Shown: positions 1-9,083, numbered from the stretch's first letter. The stretch is DNA of 64,000 nucleotides from Tenacibaculum piscium (GCF_021390715.1 NZ_JAJGWT010000005.1:2650-66649), one strand, 5' to 3'. Notes: generated from the letters alone by a model not told the origin. Numbers and translations are program-made.

Positions 1-169
1 TGTTAATCTTCATTTCTAAAGGCTATCCTCCTGTACAAGGCAGATTCTATACGCGTTACGCACCCGTTCGCCGGTCGTCAGCATAGCAAGCTACCTGTTA
101 CCCCTCGACTTGCATGTGTTAAGCCTGCCGCTAGCGTTCATCCTGAGCCAGGATCAAACTCTTCATTGT
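1..169 (-). rRNA. rrs: 16S ribosomal RNA, 5' end only
   Basis: The reverse complement reads TGAAGAGTTTGATCCTGG followed by a GATGAACGCTAGCGGCAGGC segment, the conserved first helices of 16S rRNA in the form typical of Bacteroidota. By alignment to the E. coli 5' end, nucleotide 1 falls near position 169. Only about 169 nucleotides lie in the window; the rest of the operon continues to the left. Identification is direct from sequence and nearly certain; the exact processed end is approximate. Confidence 0.97.
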
Positions 170-429
170 ATATTTTAAATAATATTAATGAATAAGTTTC
201 AAAAGAATTTGTTCTAAATTAATAGAACGTGGTTATTCTACTCTTATTTACGCTGTCAATTTCAATGTTTTCAATGAACGTGTCGAGTCGACACACACAA
301 GTATCTTTTAACTTATTAATCTTCTCAGACTTCTTTTGTAGAAATGTTAGAATCGAACTAACTGACTTTTTAAAAGTCATTCCGAAATTTCTTGATCGTT
401 TTGCTTTAATGTATTTCTTAAAGCGGTTG

Positions 430-461
430 CAAATATACATCTTTTAATTTGTTTTAAACAA
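430..461 (-). promoter_or_regulatory. Candidate rRNA operon promoter
   Basis: On the minus strand TATATTTG (plus-strand 430-437) matches the Bacteroidota -7 consensus TAnnTTTG. A TTG lies 21 bases further upstream, matching the -33 element. It sits about 260 bases before the 16S 5' end, a normal leader length. Inferred from consensus only. Confidence 0.6.
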
Positions 462-700
462 GCTAAATTTAACTTATTTTAAAAAATGTTTTAAATGAAC
501 GTTTATAACACTGCGATAATTAATATCGCTGTTATGGACTACAAACTTACGACTCTTTTTTGTGTTTTTAAGCTTTTTTATGCATTTATTTTCAATAAAT
601 TTAAGGAGTGACTGATTATCAGGTAATTATTTTTTTTAGACCTACTTCTTGTTGTTGGCTTTTGAGCTCAAACAGGCGATATTTTATTTTTTATAATGAG

Positions 701-755
701 AAAACACATAGATTCCTACGGTTTTCTGGTGGGCGAACACATAGGTTTGCCCCTA
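701..755. repeat. Two adjacent copies of an ACACATAG repeat
   Basis: Positions 731-755 (GGGCGAACACATAGGTTTGC then CCCTA) can fold with GGGCGAAC facing GTTTGCCC-like bases, and 701-725 (AAAACACATAGATTCCTACG then GTTTT) is a diverged neighbour sharing the ACACATAG core. The same kind of hairpin with this core occurs as dispersed intergenic repeats in flavobacteria (recollection, not searched). The rest of the 440-1010 spacer shows no supported gene; it also contains a GAGCTCAAACAGG fragment near 664. Confidence 0.45.
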
Positions 756-910
756 CTTTATTTTTGTCCTTATATATAGGTCTTGAAATTTGAAGTTATT
801 TTGATTATTGTCGTCACCTGAAAGATGCTCACGATAACCAATTCATAGTCGATTGGCTTGGTTTGCAAAAATTATTATTGATTTATCAAATTATCAAAAT
901 GAGCACAAAT

Positions 911-1002
911 GCCTAGCCCCGATTGACGCTTTGTTTGAGCTCTTTTTTGTTTTTCTTTTTTAAAAACAAAAAAAGCGAGTGCGGAAAGCGGGAAATTGCT
1001 TC
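911..1002 (+). repeat. GAGCTC-hairpin dispersed repeat, copy 1
   Basis: The element starts GCCTAGCCCCGATTGA, has a central TTTGAGCTCTTTTTT / AAAAAAAGCGAG hairpin and ends GCGGAAAGCGGGAAATTGCT. The same ends in the same order recur inverted at 16704-16793, and a diverged version is at 52288-52375. Placed just beyond the 3' end of pbpC, its U-rich stem may also terminate that transcript. Confidence 0.75.
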
Positions 1003-1010
1003 AAAAAAAA

Positions 1011-3365
1011 TTAAATAACAGCTATAAAGCAAATTTTCTCATTTCCTAGATTGTCTATTACTGTAATTTTATGGTTTCCTTTTTTAGGAATTATCGCCTG
1101 TTCGTGATATTGAGTCGTATTACCTATAAAAACACCGTCTAAATACCAATATAAAACAGCATCCGCACTAGTATGAGTTACTTTTAAAATAATTGGATTT
1201 AATTTTTCAACGCCTTTTGTTAGTGATATTTTAGAACGAAATTTTGTTGGAAAAACAAAACTCATCATATTATTTTCGAACTCATTACAGCCATTTTTAA
1301 AGCTTGGTAATTCACGGTAATTTGCGTTTTTTTGCTTGTAATAATGCGCCATTAAAGGAGGTAAAACAAACCAAGTTTTCGCTTTCATATTACTTACAGC
1401 TTCGCAATTAGAGGTTACTTGAAAAATTTCTGACGCATCAACTGTTATTTGCTTGTGATATGGGCAAGGCTTTGCTCTTACGCCATTTTTAGGAATTCTC
1501 TTTATAACCGATTTACAAATTGGCAACGCCAAATATCCGCTTTTTTCGCAGATATCTCCTTCAATTAATGCTTCAAAAGGTTCTAAAAACCAATCTGATT
1601 TTGGCAACACATCAAAAACGTTAAATAGCAAAGGAGCGGCACTTCCTACGCCTGTTAAATCAGGCCTTCCTTCTCCGTCAGAATTTCCAACCCAAACTCC
1701 GACAACATATTTAGGAGTTACACCAATTGCCCAAGCATCTTTATTACCGAAACTTGTACCCGTTTTCCATCCTATTTTTTGAGAAGAATCAAAATATTTC
1801 CATGATTGATCGACAAGAGGTCTGTTTACTTGAGTTAAAGTATTTAATGTTGTAAAGGCTACGCCTGCATCAATATGTGTGTAGTTTTTTTGGGTTTTAC
1901 CAAAATTTATTTTAGCTGAATTTAAATAACTCGGTTCTAAAAATTCCTTTGAATAATATTGATGTTTTGTAGCTTCAAAATGATTTACAATACCTGCATA
2001 GCTTGCAAATGTTTTACATAAATCCCACAAACTCGCTTCTGCTCCACCTAAAATTAACGATAATCCATAATAATCTGCCGATTTATCGATGTCATTAATA
2101 TGATACGCTTTTAAATTTTCTCTGAATTTTTCTAATCCGTATGATTTTAACATTAAAACCGATGGAATATTTAAAGAACGGGTTAAGGCTTGGTTGGCAG
2201 GAACGGCACCATCAAAAGTTAAATCGTAATTTTTGGGGGTATAACCCGCTATTTCAATAGGAATATCAGCCACTAATTGCGTTGGCAATATAGCACCCGA
2301 CTGTAACATTTGTGCATATAAAAATGGTTTTAAAATGCTTCCCGTACTTCGTGCCGAAATAACATTGTTTACGTCTTTTTGATGCGCTTTATCCGTTGGT
2401 GAATTACCTACATAACTTATGACTTTTCTGGTAGCAACATCTAAAACTACTACAGACATATTATATACTTCATTCTGTTTTTGATGTAAATAGTGCTGTT
2501 TTACCAAGTTATTTACCTGTTTTTGTAAATGGATATCTAAAGAACTTTGTATATATTTTCCTTGGTGTTTTTTAGCTATTTCTTGCACAAAGTGTGGTGC
2601 AAAATTTGGCAAACGGTAAGGTTTTTGAGGCAAGGTTTCTTCTAATGCTAATTGATAGGTTATTTTATCTATAATTTTCTGTTGATATAATTTTTTAAGT
2701 AATCTATTTCGTTTTTCTTTTAATCTTTGTTGATTTTTCCCTGGATAAATTAACGAAGGTGCATTTGGTAATACGGCTAAAGTTGCTGTTTCTGCCCATG
2801 ATAATTGATGTGGTTGTAATCCGAAATAGCGCCAAGAAGCCATTTCTAAGCCAACGACATTTCCTCCGAAAGGAGCGTGAGAAGCATATAACTTTATAAT
2901 ATTTTCTTTTGAATATCTAAATTCTAATCGAGTTGCTAGAACGAGTTCTTTTATTTTTTCTAGATAAGACCTACTTTTATTTTTTCTTGATAATCGAATT
3001 ACTTGCTGTGTTAGTGTACTTCCACCTCTAATTACTCGTTTTGCTTTGCTATTTTGAATAAATGCTTTTCCTATTGATATTGGATTAAAACCAAAATGCT
3101 GATAAAAATAAGCGTCTTCAAATTGTAAAATACAGGCTTCAAATTTTTTAGGTACGGAATCTAATTCAGGAAATCGCCATTGCCCATCTTTGGCAATAAC
3201 AGCTCCTAATAATTCATTGTTTTTTGCAGTTACAACGGTTGATGTTGGCACTAAAAATAATTGCTGGGGTAAACAAAAATAATATAGTATTGTTATCAAT
3301 GAAAAAATGCTAATAACCAGTTTTTTTAATTGATACTGTTTTAAAAAGTTAAAAAGTGTGTTCAT
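1011..3365 (-). CDS. pbpC: Penicillin-binding protein 1C
   Basis: Bifunctional peptidoglycan glycosyltransferase and transpeptidase, anchored in the inner membrane by one segment at about residues 14-37 and acting in the periplasm. The glycosyltransferase domain shows the EDAYFYQHFGF motif (catalytic Glu about 83) and GGSTLTQQ. The transpeptidase domain has STGSILKPF (nucleophile Ser340) and KTGTS (from Lys534). The last 90 or so residues form an Ig-like BiPBP_C domain, the mark of PbpC as opposed to PBP1A. At 784 residues it is full length. It is transcribed alone, divergent from the dihydrouridine synthase gene at 3498. Related proteins often partner an alpha2-macroglobulin gene, which is not visible here. 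Confidence 0.93.
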   Translation of the reverse strand: MNTLFNFLKQYQLKKLVISIFSLITILYYFCLPQQLFLVPTSTVVTAKNNELLGAVIAKDGQWRFPELDSVPKKFEACILQFEDAYFYQHFGFNPISIGKAFIQNSKAKRVIRGGSTLTQQVIRLSRKNKSRSYLEKIKELVLATRLEFRYSKENIIKLYASHAPFGGNVVGLEMASWRYFGLQPHQLSWAETATLAVLPNAPSLIYPGKNQQRLKEKRNRLLKKLYQQKIIDKITYQLALEETLPQKPYRLPNFAPHFVQEIAKKHQGKYIQSSLDIHLQKQVNNLVKQHYLHQKQNEVYNMSVVVLDVATRKVISYVGNSPTDKAHQKDVNNVISARSTGSILKPFLYAQMLQSGAILPTQLVADIPIEIAGYTPKNYDLTFDGAVPANQALTRSLNIPSVLMLKSYGLEKFRENLKAYHINDIDKSADYYGLSLILGGAEASLWDLCKTFASYAGIVNHFEATKHQYYSKEFLEPSYLNSAKINFGKTQKNYTHIDAGVAFTTLNTLTQVNRPLVDQSWKYFDSSQKIGWKTGTSFGNKDAWAIGVTPKYVVGVWVGNSDGEGRPDLTGVGSAAPLLFNVFDVLPKSDWFLEPFEALIEGDICEKSGYLALPICKSVIKRIPKNGVRAKPCPYHKQITVDASEIFQVTSNCEAVSNMKAKTWFVLPPLMAHYYKQKNANYRELPSFKNGCNEFENNMMSFVFPTKFRSKISLTKGVEKLNPIILKVTHTSADAVLYWYLDGVFIGNTTQYHEQAIIPKKGNHKITVIDNLGNEKICFIAVI

Positions 3366-3473
3366 GTAAGTTTTTCATGCAGATTTAATACAGATTATGT
3401 TTCTAATCTTTATTTTAAAAGTATACTTTCAAAAGTATAAAGTTTAAGCGTAAAAAATAAAGGATAAGTAAGT

Positions 3474-3481
3474 TATATTTG
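3474..3481 (+). promoter_or_regulatory. -7 promoter box before the dus gene
   Basis: TATATTTG matches the TAnnTTTG box and lies 16 bases before the ATG at 3498. No good -33 TTTG is present at the normal distance, so only the -7 element is supported. Confidence 0.45.
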
Positions 3482-3497
3482 CAGCTTATTAAAAATT

Positions 3498-4451
3498 ATG
3501 AGTTTTACTTTACTTTCATCACCATTACAAGGCTTTACCGATTTTAGATTTAGAAATGCACAGCATAAATATTTCGGAGGTATTGATACTTATTACGCGC
3601 CATACATTCGATTGAATGGGAAAATGATTATAAAATCGAGTTATAAGCGTGATTTGTTACCTGAAAACAACGATACTTTAACCGTAATTCCGCAGGTAAT
3701 AACAAACGATCCTGAGGAATTTTTATTTGTTGCAAAATATGTACAAAGCTTAGGCTATAAAGAATTAAACTGGAATTTAGGTTGCCCGTATCCGATGGTT
3801 ACAAAATCAGGAATGGGTTCTGGATTAATTTGTAATCCCGCAAAAATTGATGAAGTTTTACACAAAGCACACAACGAATCGGATATTTTAGTTTCAATGA
3901 AAATGCGAATGGGTTATGAAAATAGTGAAGAAATTTTAAACTCCTTCCCTATTTTAGATAAATATCCTTTAAAAAATGTAGCAATTCACGCACGTATAGG
4001 AAAACAATTATACAAAGGTGGTGTTGATTTAGATGCTTTTCAAAAATGTATTGATGTTGCTAAACATCAATTATATTACAACGGAGATATTACTAATGTT
4101 GCTGGTTTTAAAGCGATTCAAGAGCGTTTTCCTAGTATTGATCATTTTATGATTGGGCGTGGTTTAATTGCTGATCCGTTTTTACCACAGATGATTAAAG
4201 ACAATACAACCGAATACCCTGAAGATAGATGGCAACGTTTTGAAGCTTTTCATAATGAAATTTATCAACAATATGATGAAGCTTTATCAGGACCAACACC
4301 TATCAAAATGAAAATGTTAGGTTTTTGGGAATATTTTTCAAAGTCATTTGATAATCCGCAGAAAACCTACAAACAGATTAAAAAAGCTGGAAATCAGAAA
4401 AAATATCAAATAGCTGTAAAAGAAATTTTAAGTAATGAAAAACGTCTTTAA
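3498..4451 (+). CDS. tRNA-dihydrouridine synthase (Dus family)
   Basis: FMN-dependent enzyme reducing uridine to dihydrouridine in the D-loop region of tRNA. The N-terminus SPLQGFTDFRFRN is the flavin-binding opening of the TIM barrel, and NWNLGCPYPMVTKSGMGSGL carries the conserved catalytic cysteine. MKMRMGY (substrate and FMN phosphate contacts), HARIGKQLYKG and a MIGRGLIADPF phosphate-binding loop follow. At 317 residues it is a compact Dus; DusC-like members are closest in length, but the subfamily and therefore the modified position cannot be set from sequence alone. It ends at a shared terminator with the convergent helicase gene. Confidence 0.88.
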   Translation: MSFTLLSSPLQGFTDFRFRNAQHKYFGGIDTYYAPYIRLNGKMIIKSSYKRDLLPENNDTLTVIPQVITNDPEEFLFVAKYVQSLGYKELNWNLGCPYPMVTKSGMGSGLICNPAKIDEVLHKAHNESDILVSMKMRMGYENSEEILNSFPILDKYPLKNVAIHARIGKQLYKGGVDLDAFQKCIDVAKHQLYYNGDITNVAGFKAIQERFPSIDHFMIGRGLIADPFLPQMIKDNTTEYPEDRWQRFEAFHNEIYQQYDEALSGPTPIKMKMLGFWEYFSKSFDNPQKTYKQIKKAGNQKKYQIAVKEILSNEKRL

Positions 4452-4474
4452 TAATTCTTCTCTAATTAATTTAT

Positions 4475-4516
4475 AAAAAAAGGCTATTTCTTAAATTTAA
4501 GAAATAGCCTTTTTAT
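4475..4516. terminator. Bidirectional terminator
   Basis: AAAAAGGCTATTTCTTAAAT is followed directly by its inverted complement ending AAGAAATAGCCTTTTT. The symmetrical A-rich and T-rich flanks can end transcription from both the Dus gene (+) and the helicase gene (-). Confidence 0.85.
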
Positions 4517-4540
4517 TGTTCTTGATTAATTGACTAATTA

Positions 4541-5854
4541 TTATGCCAAAGTAATACGTACTTTTTTATTTTTTAAACGAGTATTATTTAATTCTTCAAT
4601 TAATTTTTTCGCTTCACTTACAGGAACTGCGATAAAAGCACAATCTTGCTTTAATTCGATAACTCCTAATTGTTCTTTGGTTAAGTTTCCTTTTTTAAAG
4701 AATAATCCTGCAATATCTCCTTTTGATATTTTATCTTTTCTTCCTCCTGAAATAAATAAAGTTTCCCAATAATGAGCTTTTATTTTTTGTTTATGAGAAA
4801 TATCTTCATTAGGAATATTTTTAAGAAAATCTGGTAAATTTTCTTTTTGCCATTTTAAAATATATGCAGTTCCTTTTGCATTTACTCTTGCAGTTCTACC
4901 ATTTCTATGAGTAAATTCTTCAATTCTTTCTGGTAATTCGTAATGAATAATATATTTCATTTCAGGAATATCAATACCTCTTGCCGCTAAATCGGTTGCA
5001 ATTAATACCTGACTTGTTCCATTTCTGAATTTTATTAACGAACGCTCACGATCTCTTTGCTCCATTCCTCCAGAAAAACAACTATGTGCAATTTTATTTT
5101 TCTCTAAAAATTCGCTTACGTGATTGATGCTATCTTTTAAATTACAAAAAATAATTCCTTGCTGATTTCCTACATGTTGTAATAATTCATGTAAAGTTTT
5201 ATTTTTATTTTTAATAGGAGAAACAACCGTTTTTAAAGTTAATTGTCTTGATTTTTTTCCTGTTAAATAATTTAATACCGTTGGTTTATTTAAACCTACA
5301 AATTGTGGAATTTCTGTTTCTTGCGTTGCAGAAGTTAAAATACGTTTTTTAAGATTTGGTAATTGATTGATAATCCCTCTCATTTCAGATTCAAAACCAA
5401 CTTCTAACGATTTATCAAACTCATCTAAAATTAACGTTTTGATACTATCTTTAGAAAAACGTTCGTTTGCAAAATGGTCTAAAATTCTACCAGGCGTACC
5501 AATTAAAATACTTGGTATATGTTTTAGTTCCGTTTTATCTTTTGCCATTGAGCGCCCGCCATAAACAGCGTTTACTTTAAAACCTGTTCCCATTTCACGA
5601 ATTACCTGTTCTATTTGAATAGCTAATTCTCTTGATGGTACTAAAATTAATACTTGAATATCGTTGTTTTCTGTGTCGATTAATTTCAAGGCTGGTAATA
5701 AAAAACCTAAGGTTTTACCAGTTCCTGTTGGTGAAAGTATAACTGTATTTGCATTTGTATCTATTACTGAAATCGCTTTTTGTTGCATTTCGTTTAACTC
5801 ATAGATATTTAGTTTTGCTAAAATATCTTCCTGTGTTTTTACTGTCATTGCCAT
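4541..5854 (-). CDS. DEAD-box RNA helicase, DbpA-like, with DEFD motif
   Basis: ATP-dependent RNA helicase, probably in ribosome assembly. Walker A is SPTGTGKT (41-48), PSREL and GTPGR follow, SAT is at 175-177, and the second RecA domain has ARGID and HRNGRTAR. Motif II reads DEFD (144-147) instead of DEAD. The last ~70 residues (KGDIAGLFFKKGNLTKEQLG through KVRITLA) look like the DbpA RNA-binding domain that docks on 23S rRNA hairpin 92. Length 437 is close to E. coli DbpA (457). The Phe in motif II is unusual, but the two acidic residues needed for Mg-ATP are kept, so activity is expected. Confidence 0.88.
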   Translation of the reverse strand: MAMTVKTQEDILAKLNIYELNEMQQKAISVIDTNANTVILSPTGTGKTLGFLLPALKLIDTENNDIQVLILVPSRELAIQIEQVIREMGTGFKVNAVYGGRSMAKDKTELKHIPSILIGTPGRILDHFANERFSKDSIKTLILDEFDKSLEVGFESEMRGIINQLPNLKKRILTSATQETEIPQFVGLNKPTVLNYLTGKKSRQLTLKTVVSPIKNKNKTLHELLQHVGNQQGIIFCNLKDSINHVSEFLEKNKIAHSCFSGGMEQRDRERSLIKFRNGTSQVLIATDLAARGIDIPEMKYIIHYELPERIEEFTHRNGRTARVNAKGTAYILKWQKENLPDFLKNIPNEDISHKQKIKAHYWETLFISGGRKDKISKGDIAGLFFKKGNLTKEQLGVIELKQDCAFIAVPVSEAKKLIEELNNTRLKNKKVRITLA

Positions 5855-6044
5855 AATATTTGAATATCTATGAAGTTTTTTTAATAACTTTTAAAGCCAC
5901 AAAGATAGGCAGTGTATCTTTATTTATCTTAAATTTAGCCTAAAAACACTGTGATATTATTTACATCAATTTAAAAATAGGCTGATTTTACTAGTAAAGT
6001 TATTAAAATAAATTATTTTAGCCTGAATTTTAAATACTTTTAAT

Positions 6045-6827
6045 TTGTTAAATTACTATTCTTACGAACATATAACTTCTACACAATGGGTTACATTTGT
6101 ACATGGGGCAGGCGGAAGTAGCGCTATTTGGTACAAGCAAGTTCGAGAATTTAAGAAACATTTTAATATTTTAATTTTAGATTTACGTGGTCATGGCGAT
6201 AGCAAATCAATACTAAAAACGCCGTTTCAGAAAAAATATACTTTTGATGCCATTACCGAAGATATTCTAGAGGTTATTTCACATTTAAAAATTACGAAAT
6301 CGCACTTTGTAGGTATTTCTTTAGGAACTATTTTAATTCGGAATTTAGCTGAGAAAAAACCCGATTTAGTAAAAAGTATGATTATGGGCGGAGCAATTAT
6401 CAAATTAAATTTACGCTCTCGTTTTTTAATTTTTATGGGGAACTTATGTAAATCAATTATTCCCTATATGTTATTGTATAAACTTTTTGCGTTTATCATA
6501 ATGCCGAAGAAAAATCATAAAAAATCACGTTCTCTTTTTGTGAATGAAGCTAAAAAATTATATCAAAAAGAATTTTTACGATGGTTTAAATTAACCGCTG
6601 AAATAAATCCATTATTACGTGTATTTAGAATGAAAGATCTTAAAATTCCTACTTTATATATTATGGGCGAAGAAGATCATTTGTTTTTACCCTCTATTAA
6701 AAACGTGGTCGAAAAACATGTAAAAGCTTCTTTGGTTGTTATTCAGAAATGCGGACACGTTGTAAATGTTGAAAAAGCAACTATTTTCAATACAAAAACA
6801 ATAAAATATATTCATTCTATTGCTTAG
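6045..6827 (+). CDS. Alpha/beta-hydrolase
   Basis: Serine hydrolase of unknown substrate with the alpha/beta-hydrolase fold. FVHGAGGSSAIW (18-29) is the oxyanion-hole loop, GISLGTI carries the nucleophile Ser92, GEEDHLF the likely acid, and KCGHVVNVE the catalytic His near the C-terminus. The insert between strands 6 and the lid is hydrophobic (residues ~125-160). The only in-frame start before the fold is TTG at 6045, because an in-frame stop lies seven codons upstream, so TTG initiation is likely. No signal peptide, so cytoplasmic. Transcribed alone and ending at a bidirectional terminator. Confidence 0.82.
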   Translation: MLNYYSYEHITSTQWVTFVHGAGGSSAIWYKQVREFKKHFNILILDLRGHGDSKSILKTPFQKKYTFDAITEDILEVISHLKITKSHFVGISLGTILIRNLAEKKPDLVKSMIMGGAIIKLNLRSRFLIFMGNLCKSIIPYMLLYKLFAFIIMPKKNHKKSRSLFVNEAKKLYQKEFLRWFKLTAEINPLLRVFRMKDLKIPTLYIMGEEDHLFLPSIKNVVEKHVKASLVVIQKCGHVVNVEKATIFNTKTIKYIHSIA

Positions 6828-6861
6828 AATTCTACCTATATTTTTTTTAATTACTACCTAT

Positions 6862-6899
6862 AAAAAAACTCCTAAAAATTAATTTTCAGGAGTTTTTTT
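6862..6899. terminator. Bidirectional terminator
   Basis: AAAAAAACTCCT and AGGAGTTTTTTT flank an AT-rich stem (AAAATT/AATTTT). It sits between two convergent genes, the hydrolase (+) and a secreted protein gene (-). Confidence 0.75.
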
Positions 6900-6950
6900 G
6901 ATAGTTTTTTTAATTCTGATTTTAATCAGAAATAAGAAAAAAAAGTGTGA

Positions 6951-7385
6951 TTAATTATTAAATATTTTATTTACTTCATCTAATGTTAATAATTTAGATT
7001 CTGTTAAAACATCTGGTTCTCTACTTACATATTGTTGAATTTTCATTTTAACAATTCCTTGATCTCTTACATATTTAAAGTAAATAGCATCTCCATTTGC
7101 TTTAATTTGATATCTACTTCCTGTTGATTCTTCAAAACCTCGAACAATAATTTGATGTAATTTAGCAGCATCATTATCGATATTTTTAAATGAAAAAGAA
7201 ACGTATTCTTTCACTGGATTATTCACATTTTTATAAAATAAATTATATGCTTCATTCCCCACTTTTTCCAGATAAACATATTCGACTTGTCCAACAACAT
7301 CTATTTTTGTTTTTTCAACAAATTCAATTTGAGCAAATGATATTGCTGAAAAAAACAATGTTACTACTACGACTAATTTCTTCAT
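6951..7385 (-). CDS. Small secreted protein of unknown function
   Basis: Not recognised. The 144-residue product starts with a clear Sec signal peptide (MKKLVVVVTLFFSAISFAQ, cleavage likely after Ala18 or Gln19), so the mature ~125-residue protein is periplasmic or surface-exposed. It has no cysteine and no lipobox. The body alternates hydrophobic and charged residues in a way that suggests beta strands (YVYLEKVGNEAYNLFYKNV). No T9SS-type C-terminal domain is visible. It stands alone between two opposite-facing genes. Confidence 0.7.
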   Translation of the reverse strand: MKKLVVVVTLFFSAISFAQIEFVEKTKIDVVGQVEYVYLEKVGNEAYNLFYKNVNNPVKEYVSFSFKNIDNDAAKLHQIIVRGFEESTGSRYQIKANGDAIYFKYVRDQGIVKMKIQQYVSREPDVLTESKLLTLDEVNKIFNN

Positions 7386-7504
7386 AAATTTTATAGTTTA
7401 TAAGTTTGATATAAATAATCCACAAGATTAACATTTATTTTTTAATATTATTACATTAATAATAAAAATTATAATTTTCAGGCTAACTTTAAAATGCTGT
7501 TGTT

Positions 7505-7512
7505 TATTTTTG
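7505..7512 (+). promoter_or_regulatory. -7 promoter box before the FN3 lipoprotein gene
   Basis: TATTTTTG fits TAnnTTTG and is 23 bases before the ATG at 7536. There is no convincing -33 element. Confidence 0.35.
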
Positions 7513-7535
7513 GCATCTCAAATATATAAAATATA

Positions 7536-9083
7536 ATGAAAAAATTTTATTCTTTTTTAATAATACTAGCGCTAGTTATTACTTCTTGTTCTTCTGATGT
7601 CGAGAATCAAGTAATATTGCCTGTAATTTCAGAAACTCAAATAAATGAAATAACAGCAGAAACTGCTTTATTATCTTGGAGCGCATCAATCCCTGATAAA
7701 TCTACTCTAAAATTTGATATTTTCTTAGAAAACAAAAAAATAGCGGATAATATAACTTCTAATTCTTGGATTTTTAATAATTTAAGTGAATCGACAAGTT
7801 ATTCAGGAAAGCTATTGGTAACGAGTAATTCAGGAGAAATTGCTGAAAAAGAATTCTACTTTATAACTAATAGAAATCCAACACCTTCTGATGTTAATCT
7901 TTTAATAACAGATATTACGACCAACAAAGCTACACTAACATGGTCTGCTTCAAATATTGAAGATAATTCGAGTATATTATATGATGTATATGTTAATAAC
8001 GAACTTAAACATGAAGATTTAGATGTTTTAACCGTTAATTTAAATAATTTAAATCCTAGTAAATATTATAAAGTAAAAATTATAGCCAAAAGTAATAAAA
8101 ATAAAATTTCTACTGTAGAAAAAGGATTTAATGCATTAGGAGTACCTCCTTCTCGTTTTCCTTTAGTAATTAATAATGACGATGATGATACAGATAATTT
8201 AGATCCTCATTGGTTAATGATACAGTGGACACCACCAACTGTTCAAGACGGATTTACTTATAGTTACTCGATTATTTTAGATGATAAAACTATATTTCAT
8301 TCTCTTACTGATACAGCTAGTTCTTGGGTATTTACAACTTTAAATGAAGGACAAACCTATACGTTTAAAGTGATTGCAAATTCAGATAATGGAGCTTCAA
8401 CTGAAGAGACTATTACTTTTACAACAATTATACATCCTAATCTTTCTGATTTTAATATTATGGTTGACTCTTTTACAAATACTACCGCTAATATTACTTG
8501 GACTCCATCAACTTATCCTAATCATACATCATCGATTAATTATGACATATATCTTAACGGAAAGCAACAAAACCCAAAATTATCAGCTATTTATGGGACT
8601 AATTATAACTTTACTGATTTAACACCTAACACAGAATATATCGTAAAAATTATAGCCAATAAAACAGTAGGTCATCCTGTTAAAACATTAAGTCGAGAAA
8701 TTAGATTTACTACAGAAAAATCATACCAAACACACCCTACTTTAACTGTTACTGAGGCTGTTTTATACACGCCTAGTAGTCAATATTTCAGTAATCAATT
8801 GAAAATAAAATTTTCGGATTCAATAAGTAATATCGATTTTGATAAAGTTAGTATAGGAGGTATTATTATAAATAACTTTATGACCTACAGTACAGCTATT
8901 ATGAGTAATACTTTTTCTTCAGAAAATTACAATAAAATATTATTTAATAATACTGGATATGTACTCATTACAGAGAATGGCGTAACTTATAAAGTTAAAT
9001 TTGATAATACCTGTTTTTTTAACAAAAAAGGAAGGATAGTTTATAAGCTATCCTTCCTTTTTTCGCTTGTGTTAAATAATTAA
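7536..9083 (+). CDS. Lipoprotein with fibronectin type III repeats
   Basis: Lipoprotein signal ends ...LVITSC with the lipidated Cys at 18, so the protein is probably tethered to the outer membrane. Three to four fibronectin type III-like repeats follow (about 30-110, 117-200, 205-300, 303-395), each with a TATLSW/NITWTPS-type Trp and a Y-x-V/I-K-I-x-A strand. The last ~110 residues are a separate beta-rich segment. The role is not known; such repeats mediate adhesion or carbohydrate contacts. The reading frame runs through a strong terminator hairpin at 9024-9063, and a T7 run at 9014-9020 sits just before it: one added T would give a TAA there. The last ~20 residues are therefore suspect. 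Confidence 0.75.
   Translation: MKKFYSFLIILALVITSCSSDVENQVILPVISETQINEITAETALLSWSASIPDKSTLKFDIFLENKKIADNITSNSWIFNNLSESTSYSGKLLVTSNSGEIAEKEFYFITNRNPTPSDVNLLITDITTNKATLTWSASNIEDNSSILYDVYVNNELKHEDLDVLTVNLNNLNPSKYYKVKIIAKSNKNKISTVEKGFNALGVPPSRFPLVINNDDDDTDNLDPHWLMIQWTPPTVQDGFTYSYSIILDDKTIFHSLTDTASSWVFTTLNEGQTYTFKVIANSDNGASTEETITFTTIIHPNLSDFNIMVDSFTNTTANITWTPSTYPNHTSSINYDIYLNGKQQNPKLSAIYGTNYNFTDLTPNTEYIVKIIANKTVGHPVKTLSREIRFTTEKSYQTHPTLTVTEAVLYTPSSQYFSNQLKIKFSDSISNIDFDKVSIGGIIINNFMTYSTAIMSNTFSSENYNKILFNNTGYVLITENGVTYKVKFDNTCFFNKKGRIVYKLSFLFSLVLNN
9024..9063. terminator. Terminator inside the annotated 3' end of the FN3 gene
   Basis: A perfect 16-bp stem (AAAAAAGGAAGGATAG / CTATCCTTCCTTTTTT) with an 8-base loop and a T run on both strands. 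It serves the lipoprotein gene (+) and the cysteine synthase-like gene (-). It lies in the last 20 codons of the lipoprotein frame. Confidence 0.9.

Noticed and set aside
229-447. Frames on both strands in the rRNA leader
   Set aside because: They overlap the rRNA promoter and leader, which are not coding.
7536-9083. T9SS cargo interpretation of the FN3 protein
   Set aside because: The N-terminus is a lipoprotein signal, and the C-terminus has no recognisable type-A sorting domain.
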